From an uncultured Bdellovibrio sp. (lineage in GTDB: Bacteria > Bdellovibrionota > Bdellovibrionia > Bdellovibrionales > Bdellovibrionaceae): DNA of 8,236 bases. A program made the position numbers and the translations under genes. A model generated the notes under the pieces. It saw only the letters and a program-made list of their open reading frames with translations, had not been told where the DNA came from and made no database searches. The number at the start of each line of letters is the position of its first letter. Within the stretch, counting starts at the first letter, position 1. Below are positions 1 through 5,996 of this stretch, in pieces. The stretch is taken from positions 1 through 8,236 of the forward strand of contig CAMLRE010000073.1 in NCBI GenBank assembly GCA_946482355.1, given 5' to 3'.

Positions 1-267
1 TAAATCTTTTTGTGTAACGAGTTCATAACTATTTAAAACAAAAACCTGAGCCTTTGGGGTTTTAACATAAGTTTTGCGCGTATCGTTTAAAATCGGTGCT
101 TCTAAAGCGGCGAAATTAATTTTTACCACTTTCATTTTTTGTGCGTAGTCTTTTTCGATCTGCTCTAAAAAAAACAAGGCATCATGTTCATCGCCACATG
201 AAATTAACTGGTAATCGGTGCTATGAATAAACTTTTGATTTTCGTAAAAACAAATTACCGGCTGCAT
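1..267 (-). CDS. Probable PabB-type chorismate-binding subunit, N-terminal fragment
   Basis: An open frame of 89 codons starts at an ATG (265-267) inside the end of the amidotransferase gene and runs without a stop off the left edge of the window. The protein begins MQPVICFYENQKF and continues with a mixed alpha/beta N-terminal region. None of the C-terminal chorismate-binding motifs lie in the window, so the product is inferred only from position: a gene overlapping the 3' end of a pabA/trpG-type amidotransferase by 13 nt is usually the synthase component I (pabB or trpE). If so, it would combine chorismate with ammonia delivered by the neighbouring subunit, in the cytosol. There is no strong Shine-Dalgarno sequence before the ATG, only a GGCGG stretch, which suggests translational coupling to the upstream gene. 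The frame and start are well supported; the product name is moderate. It could be another chorismate-using enzyme. Confidence 0.6.
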   Translation of the reverse strand, partial: MQPVICFYENQKFIHSTDYQLISCGDEHDALFFLEQIEKDYAQKMKVVKINFAALEAPILNDTRKTYVKTPKAQVFVLNSYELVTQKDL

Positions 268-797
268 AGATCGACCGCCGCTTGTAAAAATGTTTCTGGT
301 TTTTCAGTTAAAAATGATTCGGGATGAAATTGCAGACCTAGCCATTTTTTATTTTTATGGCGCACAATCATCGGAATATTTTCGCTGGTCGCGATAACTT
401 CAAACTGATTGGGAACATCACATTTTAAAGAATGATAACGGGCCACTTGCAATTGATTGTAGTTTGCATCTTCAGAATTAAGGGCACTGGTTTTACCATG
501 CACCGGCGGATAGTACGCTTGTACGCGGCCATTTTCAATTTCGTTCATCATCTGCATGCCTAGGCAAATTCCAAGAACTGGTTTACTGGCAGGTAAGTTA
601 GTTAGAAATTTTTTGCTTTCGGGGTAATCGCCCGGTGTTTTAGGCCCTGGTGAAATAATCACTAAATCGTAGTCTTCTGGTTTAATCTGTGAAACTTCAC
701 TGCAATCAACCACAGAAACAGCAAAGCGTGACTTAAGCCACGCTTTGATATTGTAAGTAAATGAATCGTGATGATCGATTAATACAGCTTTTAACAC
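255..797 (-). CDS. pabA: Aminodeoxychorismate/anthranilate synthase glutamine amidotransferase subunit (PabA/TrpG type)
   Basis: This 180-residue class I (triad) glutamine amidotransferase hydrolyses glutamine and passes ammonia to a chorismate-binding synthase subunit. The N-terminal signature LIDHHDSFTYN is at residues 6-16. The nucleophile is Cys78 in GICLGMQ, and the other triad members are His158 and Glu160 in FHPESF. The oxyanion-loop region SPGPKTPGD (49-57), HGKTS (100-104) and RYHSL (120-124) are also family-typical, and the length is normal (about 190). The start is a GTG: in that frame the only upstream codons before a stop are Trp, Gly and Tyr, and the signature begins at residue 6. 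No Shine-Dalgarno sequence is seen. The start lies 9 nt after the lipoprotein stop codon, so re-initiation is likely. The partner gene overlaps its 3' end. The sequence alone does not separate PabA (folate) from TrpG (tryptophan). PabA is preferred because no other trp gene is visible and the protein is a free-standing small subunit. Confidence 0.9.
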   Translation of the reverse strand: MLKAVLIDHHDSFTYNIKAWLKSRFAVSVVDCSEVSQIKPEDYDLVIISPGPKTPGDYPESKKFLTNLPASKPVLGICLGMQMMNEIENGRVQAYYPPVHGKTSALNSEDANYNQLQVARYHSLKCDVPNQFEVIATSENIPMIVRHKNKKWLGLQFHPESFLTEKPETFLQAAVDLCSR

Positions 798-806
798 CCA
801 GCCATA

Positions 807-2345
807 TTATCTGAATTTTACATCAAACTGTAGTCCATTGTTGGCAAAAATTTTGTAAGGGTCAGAATCTGCTAAAGCGCTATCCTGAAGACTTACAAGG
901 TATCTGCCTTCCATTGTGCGATCGACAGTAAAGTCAGAGGCTTTAGCTTTAATGCCATTTAACCAAACTTCAACAGATTTTGGGTCGATCTGACCTAATA
1001 AGATCGGTTTTAAAATGATAGAATCTTTAAGCTGCTCATAGACATAGGATACTCTGATCACCGAAGCTTTACCCGGAGCCTGGTCAAATTTTAGCTTACC
1101 CTCATTTGTTAATTGAAAACCTTTTGTCACCTGAACACCATCAACTAAAACTTTTAAAGAATTTTTCTTAATCTTTTTATTTAAAGATAAAGCGAATTCT
1201 TTTTTATACTCAGCACGCCCGTACGGAAGGCTTGAGTTAAATTGTAAGTTTTGAATTGTGCCTAATAGCGGGTTTAATAACTGCACTTGAAAACTGCGCA
1301 GGGCTAATTCTAAAGAGGGATTTAAACCTGGAATTTGATCAGCCACATAAGTGATTGTGAAAGTCGTATTTACGTTCGTTAAGATACGATTTAAAATTGT
1401 ATCTAAAGTAATTTTACCAGACATTAAATCGGCAAAGTTAAACCATTCACCTTGGCTTAACGCCACGATCCCTTTTTCAGAACCGAAGTTTTTATCATAA
1501 CCTGCTAAAGAAGGAGTAGCTGCGAACACTTTTACTTTTGAAGCAGCTAGTGCTGATTTAACTTCAGCGTACTGTGGAGCTAACGCACCGACAGCGCCGC
1601 TGTTACCTGGTGAATATAAGAAACCATCATCAGTAATTAGAATCGCAAAACGTTGGTTATTTGTAGCCCATGGTGCTGAAGCGGTATCAATTAAAGCCCG
1701 CATTGGATTTTCATTTAAATCTTTACCACCAGGATCTTGTGACCCTTTTAAAGCTTTAAGCTTAGTGATTTCAGAGATTAATTCATCAACCTGTGTAGCA
1801 GTTGAAGGATCAGAAGGGTTGTTGTCATAGAATTTATCACAACGGCGGATTGTGTAATCGCCAAAAGTTACTAAGCACATGCGTGTGTGATAACCGGCTT
1901 CACGTGATTTTTTAACGAAATTAGTTAAACGCACTTTCGCTGATTCAATCGTCGCTGACATTGAACCTGTGACATCCACGATAAAGGCGATATCAACAAC
2001 TTCTTTGGTTTCTAAAGTATTTTTAGATAAGTTAAACGCGTTGACTGGAATAATATCTTCTAAAATAAGAAGATCGTTCTTGTTTAATGAATCTAAAAGA
2101 GATCCATCTGGTTTTTTAACCTGAAATGAAATCGCCGTAACGTTTTCATCTAATGAATCTTGCGTCAGAGTTTGTTGTGATTCAGAAAGTTTAAAGAACT
2201 CGTTAACTTCACCCATGTCCCCTTGCGGAGTTGGGTCTACTGCAGATGGTAATGGCGTGAAACTCATATTCGACTTACATGCAGTTAGAGTTAACATTGC
2301 CATCGCTGCCACTAAAAATGTGATTTGATGACGTGTGCTTTTCAT
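807..2345 (-). CDS. Von Willebrand factor A domain lipoprotein
   Basis: This 512-residue protein has a type II signal peptide: a basic start (MKSTRHQ), a hydrophobic stretch at 9-20, and the lipobox LTAC with Cys23 as the lipid site. Lys24 follows the cysteine, not Asp, which in enterobacterial rules favours the outer membrane. A VWA domain spans roughly 115-335. Its metal-ion-dependent adhesion site is visible as DVTGS (Asp124, Thr126, Ser128), the GGKDLNENPMRAL segment (206-218), which matches the GGGDxPE-type loop of some bacterial VWA proteins, and the acidic strand end ILITDD (235-240). The C-terminal third (about 385-512) is beta-rich and seems to hold two related modules, each with a KSxxVxVxG-like strand (KNSLKVLVDG and PKSVEVWLNG). 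A strong GGGGAGGG ribosome site lies 4-5 nt before the ATG. VWA domains bind proteins or matrix through a metal ion; the ligand here is unknown. It sits 9 nt ahead of pabA with no obvious functional link. Confidence 0.88.
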   Translation of the reverse strand: MKSTRHQITFLVAAMAMLTLTACKSNMSFTPLPSAVDPTPQGDMGEVNEFFKLSESQQTLTQDSLDENVTAISFQVKKPDGSLLDSLNKNDLLILEDIIPVNAFNLSKNTLETKEVVDIAFIVDVTGSMSATIESAKVRLTNFVKKSREAGYHTRMCLVTFGDYTIRRCDKFYDNNPSDPSTATQVDELISEITKLKALKGSQDPGGKDLNENPMRALIDTASAPWATNNQRFAILITDDGFLYSPGNSGAVGALAPQYAEVKSALAASKVKVFAATPSLAGYDKNFGSEKGIVALSQGEWFNFADLMSGKITLDTILNRILTNVNTTFTITYVADQIPGLNPSLELALRSFQVQLLNPLLGTIQNLQFNSSLPYGRAEYKKEFALSLNKKIKKNSLKVLVDGVQVTKGFQLTNEGKLKFDQAPGKASVIRVSYVYEQLKDSIILKPILLGQIDPKSVEVWLNGIKAKASDFTVDRTMEGRYLVSLQDSALADSDPYKIFANNGLQFDVKFR

Positions 2346-2432
2346 TGGTCCCTCCCCAGGGTCTTAGAATAGAAGCACTAAACTTTCGGCGGGGGATTAA
2401 CTGGACTAAAGATGTATGGAACACTATTTTTG

Positions 2433-2456
2433 CGACACATTTTTTTAAATATGTCG
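2433..2456. promoter_or_regulatory. Operator-like palindrome upstream of the VWA gene
   Basis: The arms CGACAcATTT and AAATaTGTCG are separated by four T residues. Nine of ten positions pair, with one central-arm mismatch. It lies about 90 nt upstream of the lipoprotein start codon, inside the probable promoter region. A dyad of this size is typical of a dimeric repressor or activator site. No regulator family is suggested by the motif itself, and a weak RNA hairpin is the alternative. Confidence 0.35.
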
Positions 2457-2562
2457 AAGTTATTAGCGAAAAAAACTGGATTTAGAAGATTATGTTTAAA
2501 AGTGTCTAGTCAAAGAGCCAGATCTTAAACTTTCAAAAAAATGGGGGTAGACAAACAAATAA

Positions 2563-2593
2563 TTTACACGTTATTTATATATGTAAGTAATAT
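2563..2593 (+). promoter_or_regulatory. Candidate sigma-70-type promoter for the small plus-strand frame
   Basis: TTTACA (2563-2568, five of six to the -35 consensus) is followed after 19 nt by TAATAT (2588-2593, four of six to the -10 consensus). The spacing is longer than optimal. A second -35-like box, TAGACA, lies at 2548-2553 but has no good -10 at normal spacing. The call depends on the small open frame being real, and the -10 would fall inside the inverted repeat at 2571-2601. Confidence 0.22.
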
Positions 2594-2601
2594 GTAAATA
2601 A
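2571..2601 (+). repeat. 12-bp AU-rich inverted repeat just before a ribosome site
   Basis: TTATTTATATAT (2571-2582) pairs with ATATGTAAATAA (2590-2601) across a 7-nt centre, GTAAGTA. Eleven positions are Watson-Crick pairs and one would be a U-G wobble in a plus-strand transcript. The right arm ends two nucleotides before the AGGAGG at 2603-2608. It could be a DNA operator over a promoter, or, if transcribed, a 5'-UTR hairpin beside the ribosome site. The stem has no G-C pairs, so as RNA it would be weak, and low sequence complexity raises the odds of chance pairing. Confidence 0.45.
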
Positions 2602-2602
2602 G

Positions 2603-2707
2603 AGGAGGAATTCGCATGGGTTATAGACAGAAAACATTAACATTCACACACAAAGTAAACATGGCCATTTGGTTCGCTCAATTGATGCTAAGTGTGGTGT
2701 TCCTCCT
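2603..2707 (+). repeat. Long-range inverted repeat joining a Shine-Dalgarno site to the end of its own open frame
   Basis: AGGAGGAA (2603-2610) is perfectly complementary to TTCCTCCT (2700-2707), with a possible extra U-G pair inside. The left arm is the ribosome site of the frame at 2616. The right arm covers its Phe-Leu-Leu codons close to the stop. In a full-length transcript the pairing would close an 89-nt loop and could hide the ribosome site. Such 5'-3' interactions are known from type I toxin mRNAs; whether it forms here is inference. Confidence 0.4.
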
Positions 2708-2714
2708 AAATTAG
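2616..2714 (+). CDS. Candidate small membrane protein, 32 residues
   Basis: This is the only plausible plus-strand gene. AGGAGG lies 7 nt before the ATG, close to ideal, and the frame runs 32 codons to TAG. The N-terminal half is polar and basic (MGYRQKTLTFTHK). Residues 16-31 form one hydrophobic segment (MAIWFAQLMLSVVFLL), long enough for a short membrane helix with the N-terminus inside by the positive-inside rule. No family is recognised. Its stop lies 4 nt from the stop codon of the convergent cyclase gene. The size, the single hydrophobic helix and the self-complementary ribosome site resemble small membrane proteins and type I toxin peptides, but no antitoxin RNA is proven. The evidence is the ribosome site, the coherent charge and hydrophobicity pattern, and the fit between neighbouring genes. 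A chance frame cannot be excluded at this length. Confidence 0.5.
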   Translation: MGYRQKTLTFTHKVNMAIWFAQLMLSVVFLLN

Positions 2715-2718
2715 CCAA

Positions 2719-4458
2719 TTAAAAAACGAGAACTTGCTCCTTAAGTTTGTCATCAAAGCCTGATTTTTTGATCACAAGCTGCAAACGTTGTGACTCCGGT
2801 ACTCTCTGTAACGTTTGCTCTGACACAGCGGTTTCAAAACCATCCGCCCATCCCTGTAATTTGGCCGCTGTGTTTACGGTTTGTCCGAAATAATCTAAGC
2901 CCACATTCATATTCACGCATAAAACCTGGCCAATATGAAATGACGTGCGTAAAACCAAAGAATCTTTATTATTTTTAAACGCTGAATGAATTTCTTGATT
3001 CGCTTTAAAAGCTAAACTGGCATCTGTAAAAGCGGCCATGACCGCATCGCCGATAAATTTAACCACCACGCCATTATTGGCCGTAATGATATTTCCAATT
3101 TCAACATAATGATCTTGAACGGCAATAAAAGCTTTGTTGTCACCCAAGCGTTTATACATTGGTGTTGAACCAACGATATCAGTAAATAAAATAATCTGTT
3201 CACCGATATCTAATTTTACACCACTTTTTAATAAATCATCGCTGACTAAAGTGCGAATGTGCGTGTTACTTAAAGCTTCACCGGCTAAATATCTTTCATC
3301 ACTCCAGGCAAGGCTTTCAAAAACAAAAAAATCTTTTTCCGAACCGCTGTAAGAAATTTCAGTTTCACCTGAAGCTAAAGTCATTTGCGGCTGTTTAAAA
3401 TCCAAATTTATTTTCTGGCCAGAAGAAGTTTTTTCTTCAACTTTAAATTCACATTCTTTTTTGCCGTGTAGAGTGCGTGCGCGGTAAGTTCCTGGTTTTA
3501 AATCAATCTTTGCTGATGTTATTTTACCAACGGGCCAGTTCATTAAGATATGTGATTTTTTAGCCGGCTCTGCCGCACAGTAAGTAACACTTCCGATTTC
3601 ACGAAACTTCGACTGCGGTTTAAATGTCACTTCAATAGATTGATCAGCTTGAGTTGAAAATTCTAAATCACAAGACTGGCACGTTGTGCTCTCGCTCACG
3701 AAACGAAGTTTTGAAGCTTCAAGCTGCGGGCCACGGCAATGCGGGCAAATCACATCCCATGTTAAAGCTAAGTAACCGCTTTGCGTAAGTTTTGTTAATT
3801 GCTCAATCACTTCATGAATTTTAAGCCCGGTGTCTTTAGCGGCTTTTCTTGGATTAATTTTATGAATATCTAAAGAATCAGACGCCACCAAATAACGAAG
3901 AAGTTTTTTTAAAACTTCGGGCTTTGAACTTTGCGCTTCTTTTAAAATGGCTTCGATAAAATCTGTCTCTTGCGAAGTCAGTTCACGCAGCGGAGTTAAA
4001 GCTAAGTTCTTTGCCTGAACATTGGCAAAATAGATGCGCTCTTGATTTTGCACATACTCGGTCATCGCTTTTTTTAAAAACTTAGCTGACAGTGGTCCAA
4101 TCACAAAACGAAGTAGCGGGCCGCCGTACCAAGTAAAAGAAACTTCAACTTGGTTTAAACCTTCAGAGGTTTTTTCTGAAAGAAGGCGAAACTGACCAGT
4201 TTGTTTTTGCATCAAACCTTTTTTATAGATGCGCTCTTGATTGATTTCTTGATTTACAATCCAAGTCCAGGGCGATTCAACCCATTCTTGCTCTTGGCCT
4301 AAAACATGAGTGCGCACAACACGTGAACCATTTAGTTCAGCTTCTTCCCAAGGTGGAAGACCCATTGTTTTATTCATGCGTGAAGTATCAGACATGACCG
4401 CCCATAGGCGGTCGATCGGAAGTTTAGTCGTAATTATAAATTTATTTTGGTAAATCAC
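2719..4458 (-). CDS. Class III adenylate/guanylate cyclase with SRPBCC and zinc-ribbon N-terminal domains
   Basis: This 579-residue protein has no membrane segment. Residues 3-145 look like an SRPBCC (START-like) ligand-binding fold (NKFIITTKLPIDRLWAVMSD). Residues 155-235 are helical and winged-helix-like. A zinc ribbon follows, with Cys238/Cys241 (CPHC) and Cys260/Cys263 (CQSC), then a beta-rich region to about 390. This arrangement matches what I know of DUF5939-type cyclases. The catalytic domain is 415-579: metal-binding Asp427 in FTDIVGS and Asp471 in KFIGDAVMAAF, purine-contacting Lys467, and DYFGQTVNTAAK (522-533) with the transition-state Asn529. The usual Arg of that motif is Lys533. 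Lys467 suggests ATP and cyclic AMP, not GTP. The start is a GTG 21 nt after the response-regulator stop, without a clear Shine-Dalgarno sequence, but the SRPBCC domain begins directly after it. Co-transcription with the regulator is likely. Confidence 0.9.
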   Translation of the reverse strand: MIYQNKFIITTKLPIDRLWAVMSDTSRMNKTMGLPPWEEAELNGSRVVRTHVLGQEQEWVESPWTWIVNQEINQERIYKKGLMQKQTGQFRLLSEKTSEGLNQVEVSFTWYGGPLLRFVIGPLSAKFLKKAMTEYVQNQERIYFANVQAKNLALTPLRELTSQETDFIEAILKEAQSSKPEVLKKLLRYLVASDSLDIHKINPRKAAKDTGLKIHEVIEQLTKLTQSGYLALTWDVICPHCRGPQLEASKLRFVSESTTCQSCDLEFSTQADQSIEVTFKPQSKFREIGSVTYCAAEPAKKSHILMNWPVGKITSAKIDLKPGTYRARTLHGKKECEFKVEEKTSSGQKINLDFKQPQMTLASGETEISYSGSEKDFFVFESLAWSDERYLAGEALSNTHIRTLVSDDLLKSGVKLDIGEQIILFTDIVGSTPMYKRLGDNKAFIAVQDHYVEIGNIITANNGVVVKFIGDAVMAAFTDASLAFKANQEIHSAFKNNKDSLVLRTSFHIGQVLCVNMNVGLDYFGQTVNTAAKLQGWADGFETAVSEQTLQRVPESQRLQLVIKKSGFDDKLKEQVLVF

Positions 4459-4479
4459 GGGGTGGTTCCGCTTTACCGC

Positions 4480-5898
4480 TTAGGCGTTGCCAATTTCCAG
4501 CTCAGAAGTTTCTGCGCCAGATTTAAGACCTTTTTTCTTCATCTTTTCTACAAGAGTCGTGCGGTTTAAGCGTAACAACATAGCCGCTTGGTTTTTATTC
4601 CAACCGGTTTTTTCTAATGCCTTAATAATTAAAGCGTTTTCAAACTGGTCAACCGCATTATTAAAATCTAAACCTTCTTCAGGAATATCAATTGAACCGG
4701 TTTCAGCATAACAAGCCGCTGCTGATTTGTATTTAGCCGGTAAATCCTGCGGCGCTACTTCGCCATGCCCTTTAAGAATAGATAAACGCTCAACTAAGTT
4801 TTCTAATTCGCGGATATTTCCTGGCCAAGCGTAATTGATTAAGCAATTCATCGCTTCAGGAGAAAACCCAGAGATCGTTTTTGTTTTATTTTTATTAAAG
4901 TTATTTAAAAAGTGATTCAATAATAACGGAATATCTGTTTTACGTTCACGTAACGCTGGAATTTGAATCGGAATAACATTTAAACGGTAATAAAGATCTT
5001 CTCTGAATTTACCTTCTTCAACAGCTTTTTCTAAATCAACATTAGTGGCCGTGATAACACGTACATTAACTGACACTGTTTTTGTTGAACCAACCGGTTC
5101 AAACTTTTTTTCTTGAAGAGCGCGTAATAGCTTTACTTGTAAGCTTGGCTCTAAATCGCCGATTTCATCTAAAAACAAAGTACCTTCGTCAGCTAATTCA
5201 AAACGGCCGGCACGGTTAGCAATAGCTCCTGTGAAAGCACCTTTAACGTGACCGAATAACTCAGACTCTAATAACTCAGAAGGAATCGCGCCGCAGTTAA
5301 TCGCAATAAACGGGCCTTTAGCTCTTGGAGAATTATAGTGAATAGCTCTGGCGATTAATTCTTTACCGGTTCCAGATTCACCTTGAACTAACACAGTCGA
5401 ATCAGAATCAGCCACGCGTTCAACTAACGAAAGACACTCTTTAATAGACTGGCTTTCACCGATGATTTGGTTGAATTTGTATTTAGAAGTAATTTCTTGG
5501 CGTAATTGGATATTTTCTTGCTGTAAAGATTTATGATCTAAAGCTTTATCAACCAAAGAAATAAGCTCTTCAACATTAAAAGGCTTAGTTAAGAAGTGGT
5601 AGGCGCCTTGCTGAGTGGCTTTAATAGCTAAATCAATAGAACCAGAACCCGTTAAGATGATCACTTGAATCTCTGGATACAATTGTTTTAAGAAAGTCAT
5701 GAACTCCATACCATCGCCATCTGGTAAATTCAGATCAACAATAGCTAAATCAAATTTTTTATCAGGAGCACAGAAGTTTTTCGCTTCATCAATTTTTTGA
5801 GCTGTAACGACATTATGACCTTTGCGATCAAGTAAGCGAAATAGAGCGGTTCTTAGTGTTGATTCATCATCTAAAATCAAAACTCGGCTGGTCTTCAT
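4480..5898 (-). CDS. NtrC-family sigma-54-dependent response regulator
   Basis: This 472-residue protein has the complete three-domain layout. The receiver (1-120) has the acidic pair Asp10/Asp11, phospho-acceptor Asp55 in VDLNLPDGDG, Thr83 and Lys105. The AAA+ domain (145-385) has Walker A GESGTGKE (173-180), the sigma-54-contacting GAFTGA loop (220-225), Walker B LFLDE (241-245), and Arg299 and Arg305 in FREDLYYRLN. A Fis-type helix-turn-helix lies at about 412-458. Its recognition part, LNRTTLVEKMKKKGL (444-458), resembles that of flagellar regulators such as FleQ, FlrC and FleR, but this is only a resemblance. Phosphorylation should trigger ATP-driven opening of sigma-54 promoters. AAGGAAGT, seven of eight to the ideal ribosome site, lies just before the ATG. 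An upstream CCTCC (in 5913-5918) could partly pair with it. The sensor gene 167 nt upstream is the likely partner and the cyclase follows after 21 nt. Confidence 0.95.
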   Translation of the reverse strand: MKTSRVLILDDESTLRTALFRLLDRKGHNVVTAQKIDEAKNFCAPDKKFDLAIVDLNLPDGDGMEFMTFLKQLYPEIQVIILTGSGSIDLAIKATQQGAYHFLTKPFNVEELISLVDKALDHKSLQQENIQLRQEITSKYKFNQIIGESQSIKECLSLVERVADSDSTVLVQGESGTGKELIARAIHYNSPRAKGPFIAINCGAIPSELLESELFGHVKGAFTGAIANRAGRFELADEGTLFLDEIGDLEPSLQVKLLRALQEKKFEPVGSTKTVSVNVRVITATNVDLEKAVEEGKFREDLYYRLNVIPIQIPALRERKTDIPLLLNHFLNNFNKNKTKTISGFSPEAMNCLINYAWPGNIRELENLVERLSILKGHGEVAPQDLPAKYKSAAACYAETGSIDIPEEGLDFNNAVDQFENALIIKALEKTGWNKNQAAMLLRLNRTTLVEKMKKKGLKSGAETSELEIGNA

Positions 5899-5929
5899 GT
5901 ACTTCCTTCCGTGGAGGTCGCGTGGTCAA

Positions 5930-5944
5930 AGATCATCATGATCT
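5930..5944. promoter_or_regulatory. Perfect palindrome AGATCATcATGATCT before the response-regulator gene
   Basis: Two 7-nt arms surround a single central base. Outside them TCAA (5926-5929) and TTGA (5947-5950) are also complementary with a 2-nt offset. It lies 32 nt upstream of the response-regulator start codon, between the candidate promoter and the ribosome site, where a bound protein could block transcription. The one-base centre fits a DNA operator better than an RNA hairpin. The binding protein is unknown; autoregulation by the response regulator is one option. Confidence 0.4.
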
Positions 5945-5953
5945 ACTTGAATT

Positions 5954-5984
5954 ATCCTAATCCAATTTTTGACGGAGGTGTCAA
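5954..5984 (-). promoter_or_regulatory. Candidate promoter for the response regulator-cyclase operon
   Basis: On the minus strand a perfect TTGACA (5979-5984) is followed by TAGGAT (5954-5959, four of six to the -10 consensus) after 19 nt. A better -10, GATAAT (5951-5956), is 22 nt away, which is too far for a standard promoter. The TTGACA is part of the palindrome at 5966-5987, so any protein bound there would affect polymerase access. No convincing sigma-54 (GG-N10-GC) element was seen in the gap. Confidence 0.3.
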
Positions 5985-5987
5985 AAA
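5966..5987. promoter_or_regulatory. Perfect 8-bp-arm palindrome TTTTTGAC-N6-GTCAAAAA
   Basis: Both arms match perfectly across a 6-nt centre, GGAGGT. The inner TTGAC-N6-GTCAA has the 16-bp, two-half-site geometry of CRP/FNR-superfamily sites; CRP sites are TGTGA-N6-TCACA and FixK-type sites TTGA-N8-TCAA. It overlaps the only TTGACA box upstream of the regulator and cyclase genes. An intrinsic terminator is less likely: the stem has only two G-C pairs and no long T run follows its outer arm. Feedback by a cyclic-AMP-type regulator on this cyclase operon is possible but speculative. Confidence 0.45.
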
Positions 5988-5996
5988 AACGTAGGC

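Larger units (their letters stand above)
2346..2602. other. Intergenic region upstream of the VWA lipoprotein gene
   Basis: This is the left part of the only gap longer than 300 nt (2346-2718). It must contain the minus-strand promoter for the lipoprotein gene unless that gene is read through from the cyclase, and the plus-strand promoter for the small frame at 2616. I found no minus-strand box pair with good spacing. The best single elements are CATAAT and TTGACT, only 13 nt apart. The region is AT-rich with several A or T runs. It contains one near-perfect palindrome (2433-2456) and one inverted repeat (2571-2601), listed separately. No tRNA, riboswitch-like fold or GC-rich intrinsic terminator was recognised for the cyclase transcript that enters from the right. 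Confidence 0.6.

Noticed and set aside
2412..2528. A plus-strand 38-codon frame starting MYGTLFLRHIF with a basic C-terminus
   Set aside because: There is no Shine-Dalgarno sequence before either its first ATG or the internal ATG at 2451, and it runs through the palindrome in the lipoprotein upstream region. It looks like a chance frame in AT-rich DNA.
2617..2665. A minus-strand 15-codon frame (MAMFTLCVNVNV) overlapping the small plus-strand frame
   Set aside because: The nearest ribosome-like site is more than 30 nt upstream of the ATG, and the frame is too short to support.
2790..3352. Plus- and minus-strand frames of 62-72 codons inside the cyclase gene
   Set aside because: They lie wholly inside a strongly supported cyclase gene in other frames, have no recognisable domain and no ribosome site.
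4487..4711. A plus-strand 74-codon frame opposite the 3' end of the response-regulator gene
   Set aside because: It is antisense to the conserved helix-turn-helix coding region and shows no domain or translation signal of its own.
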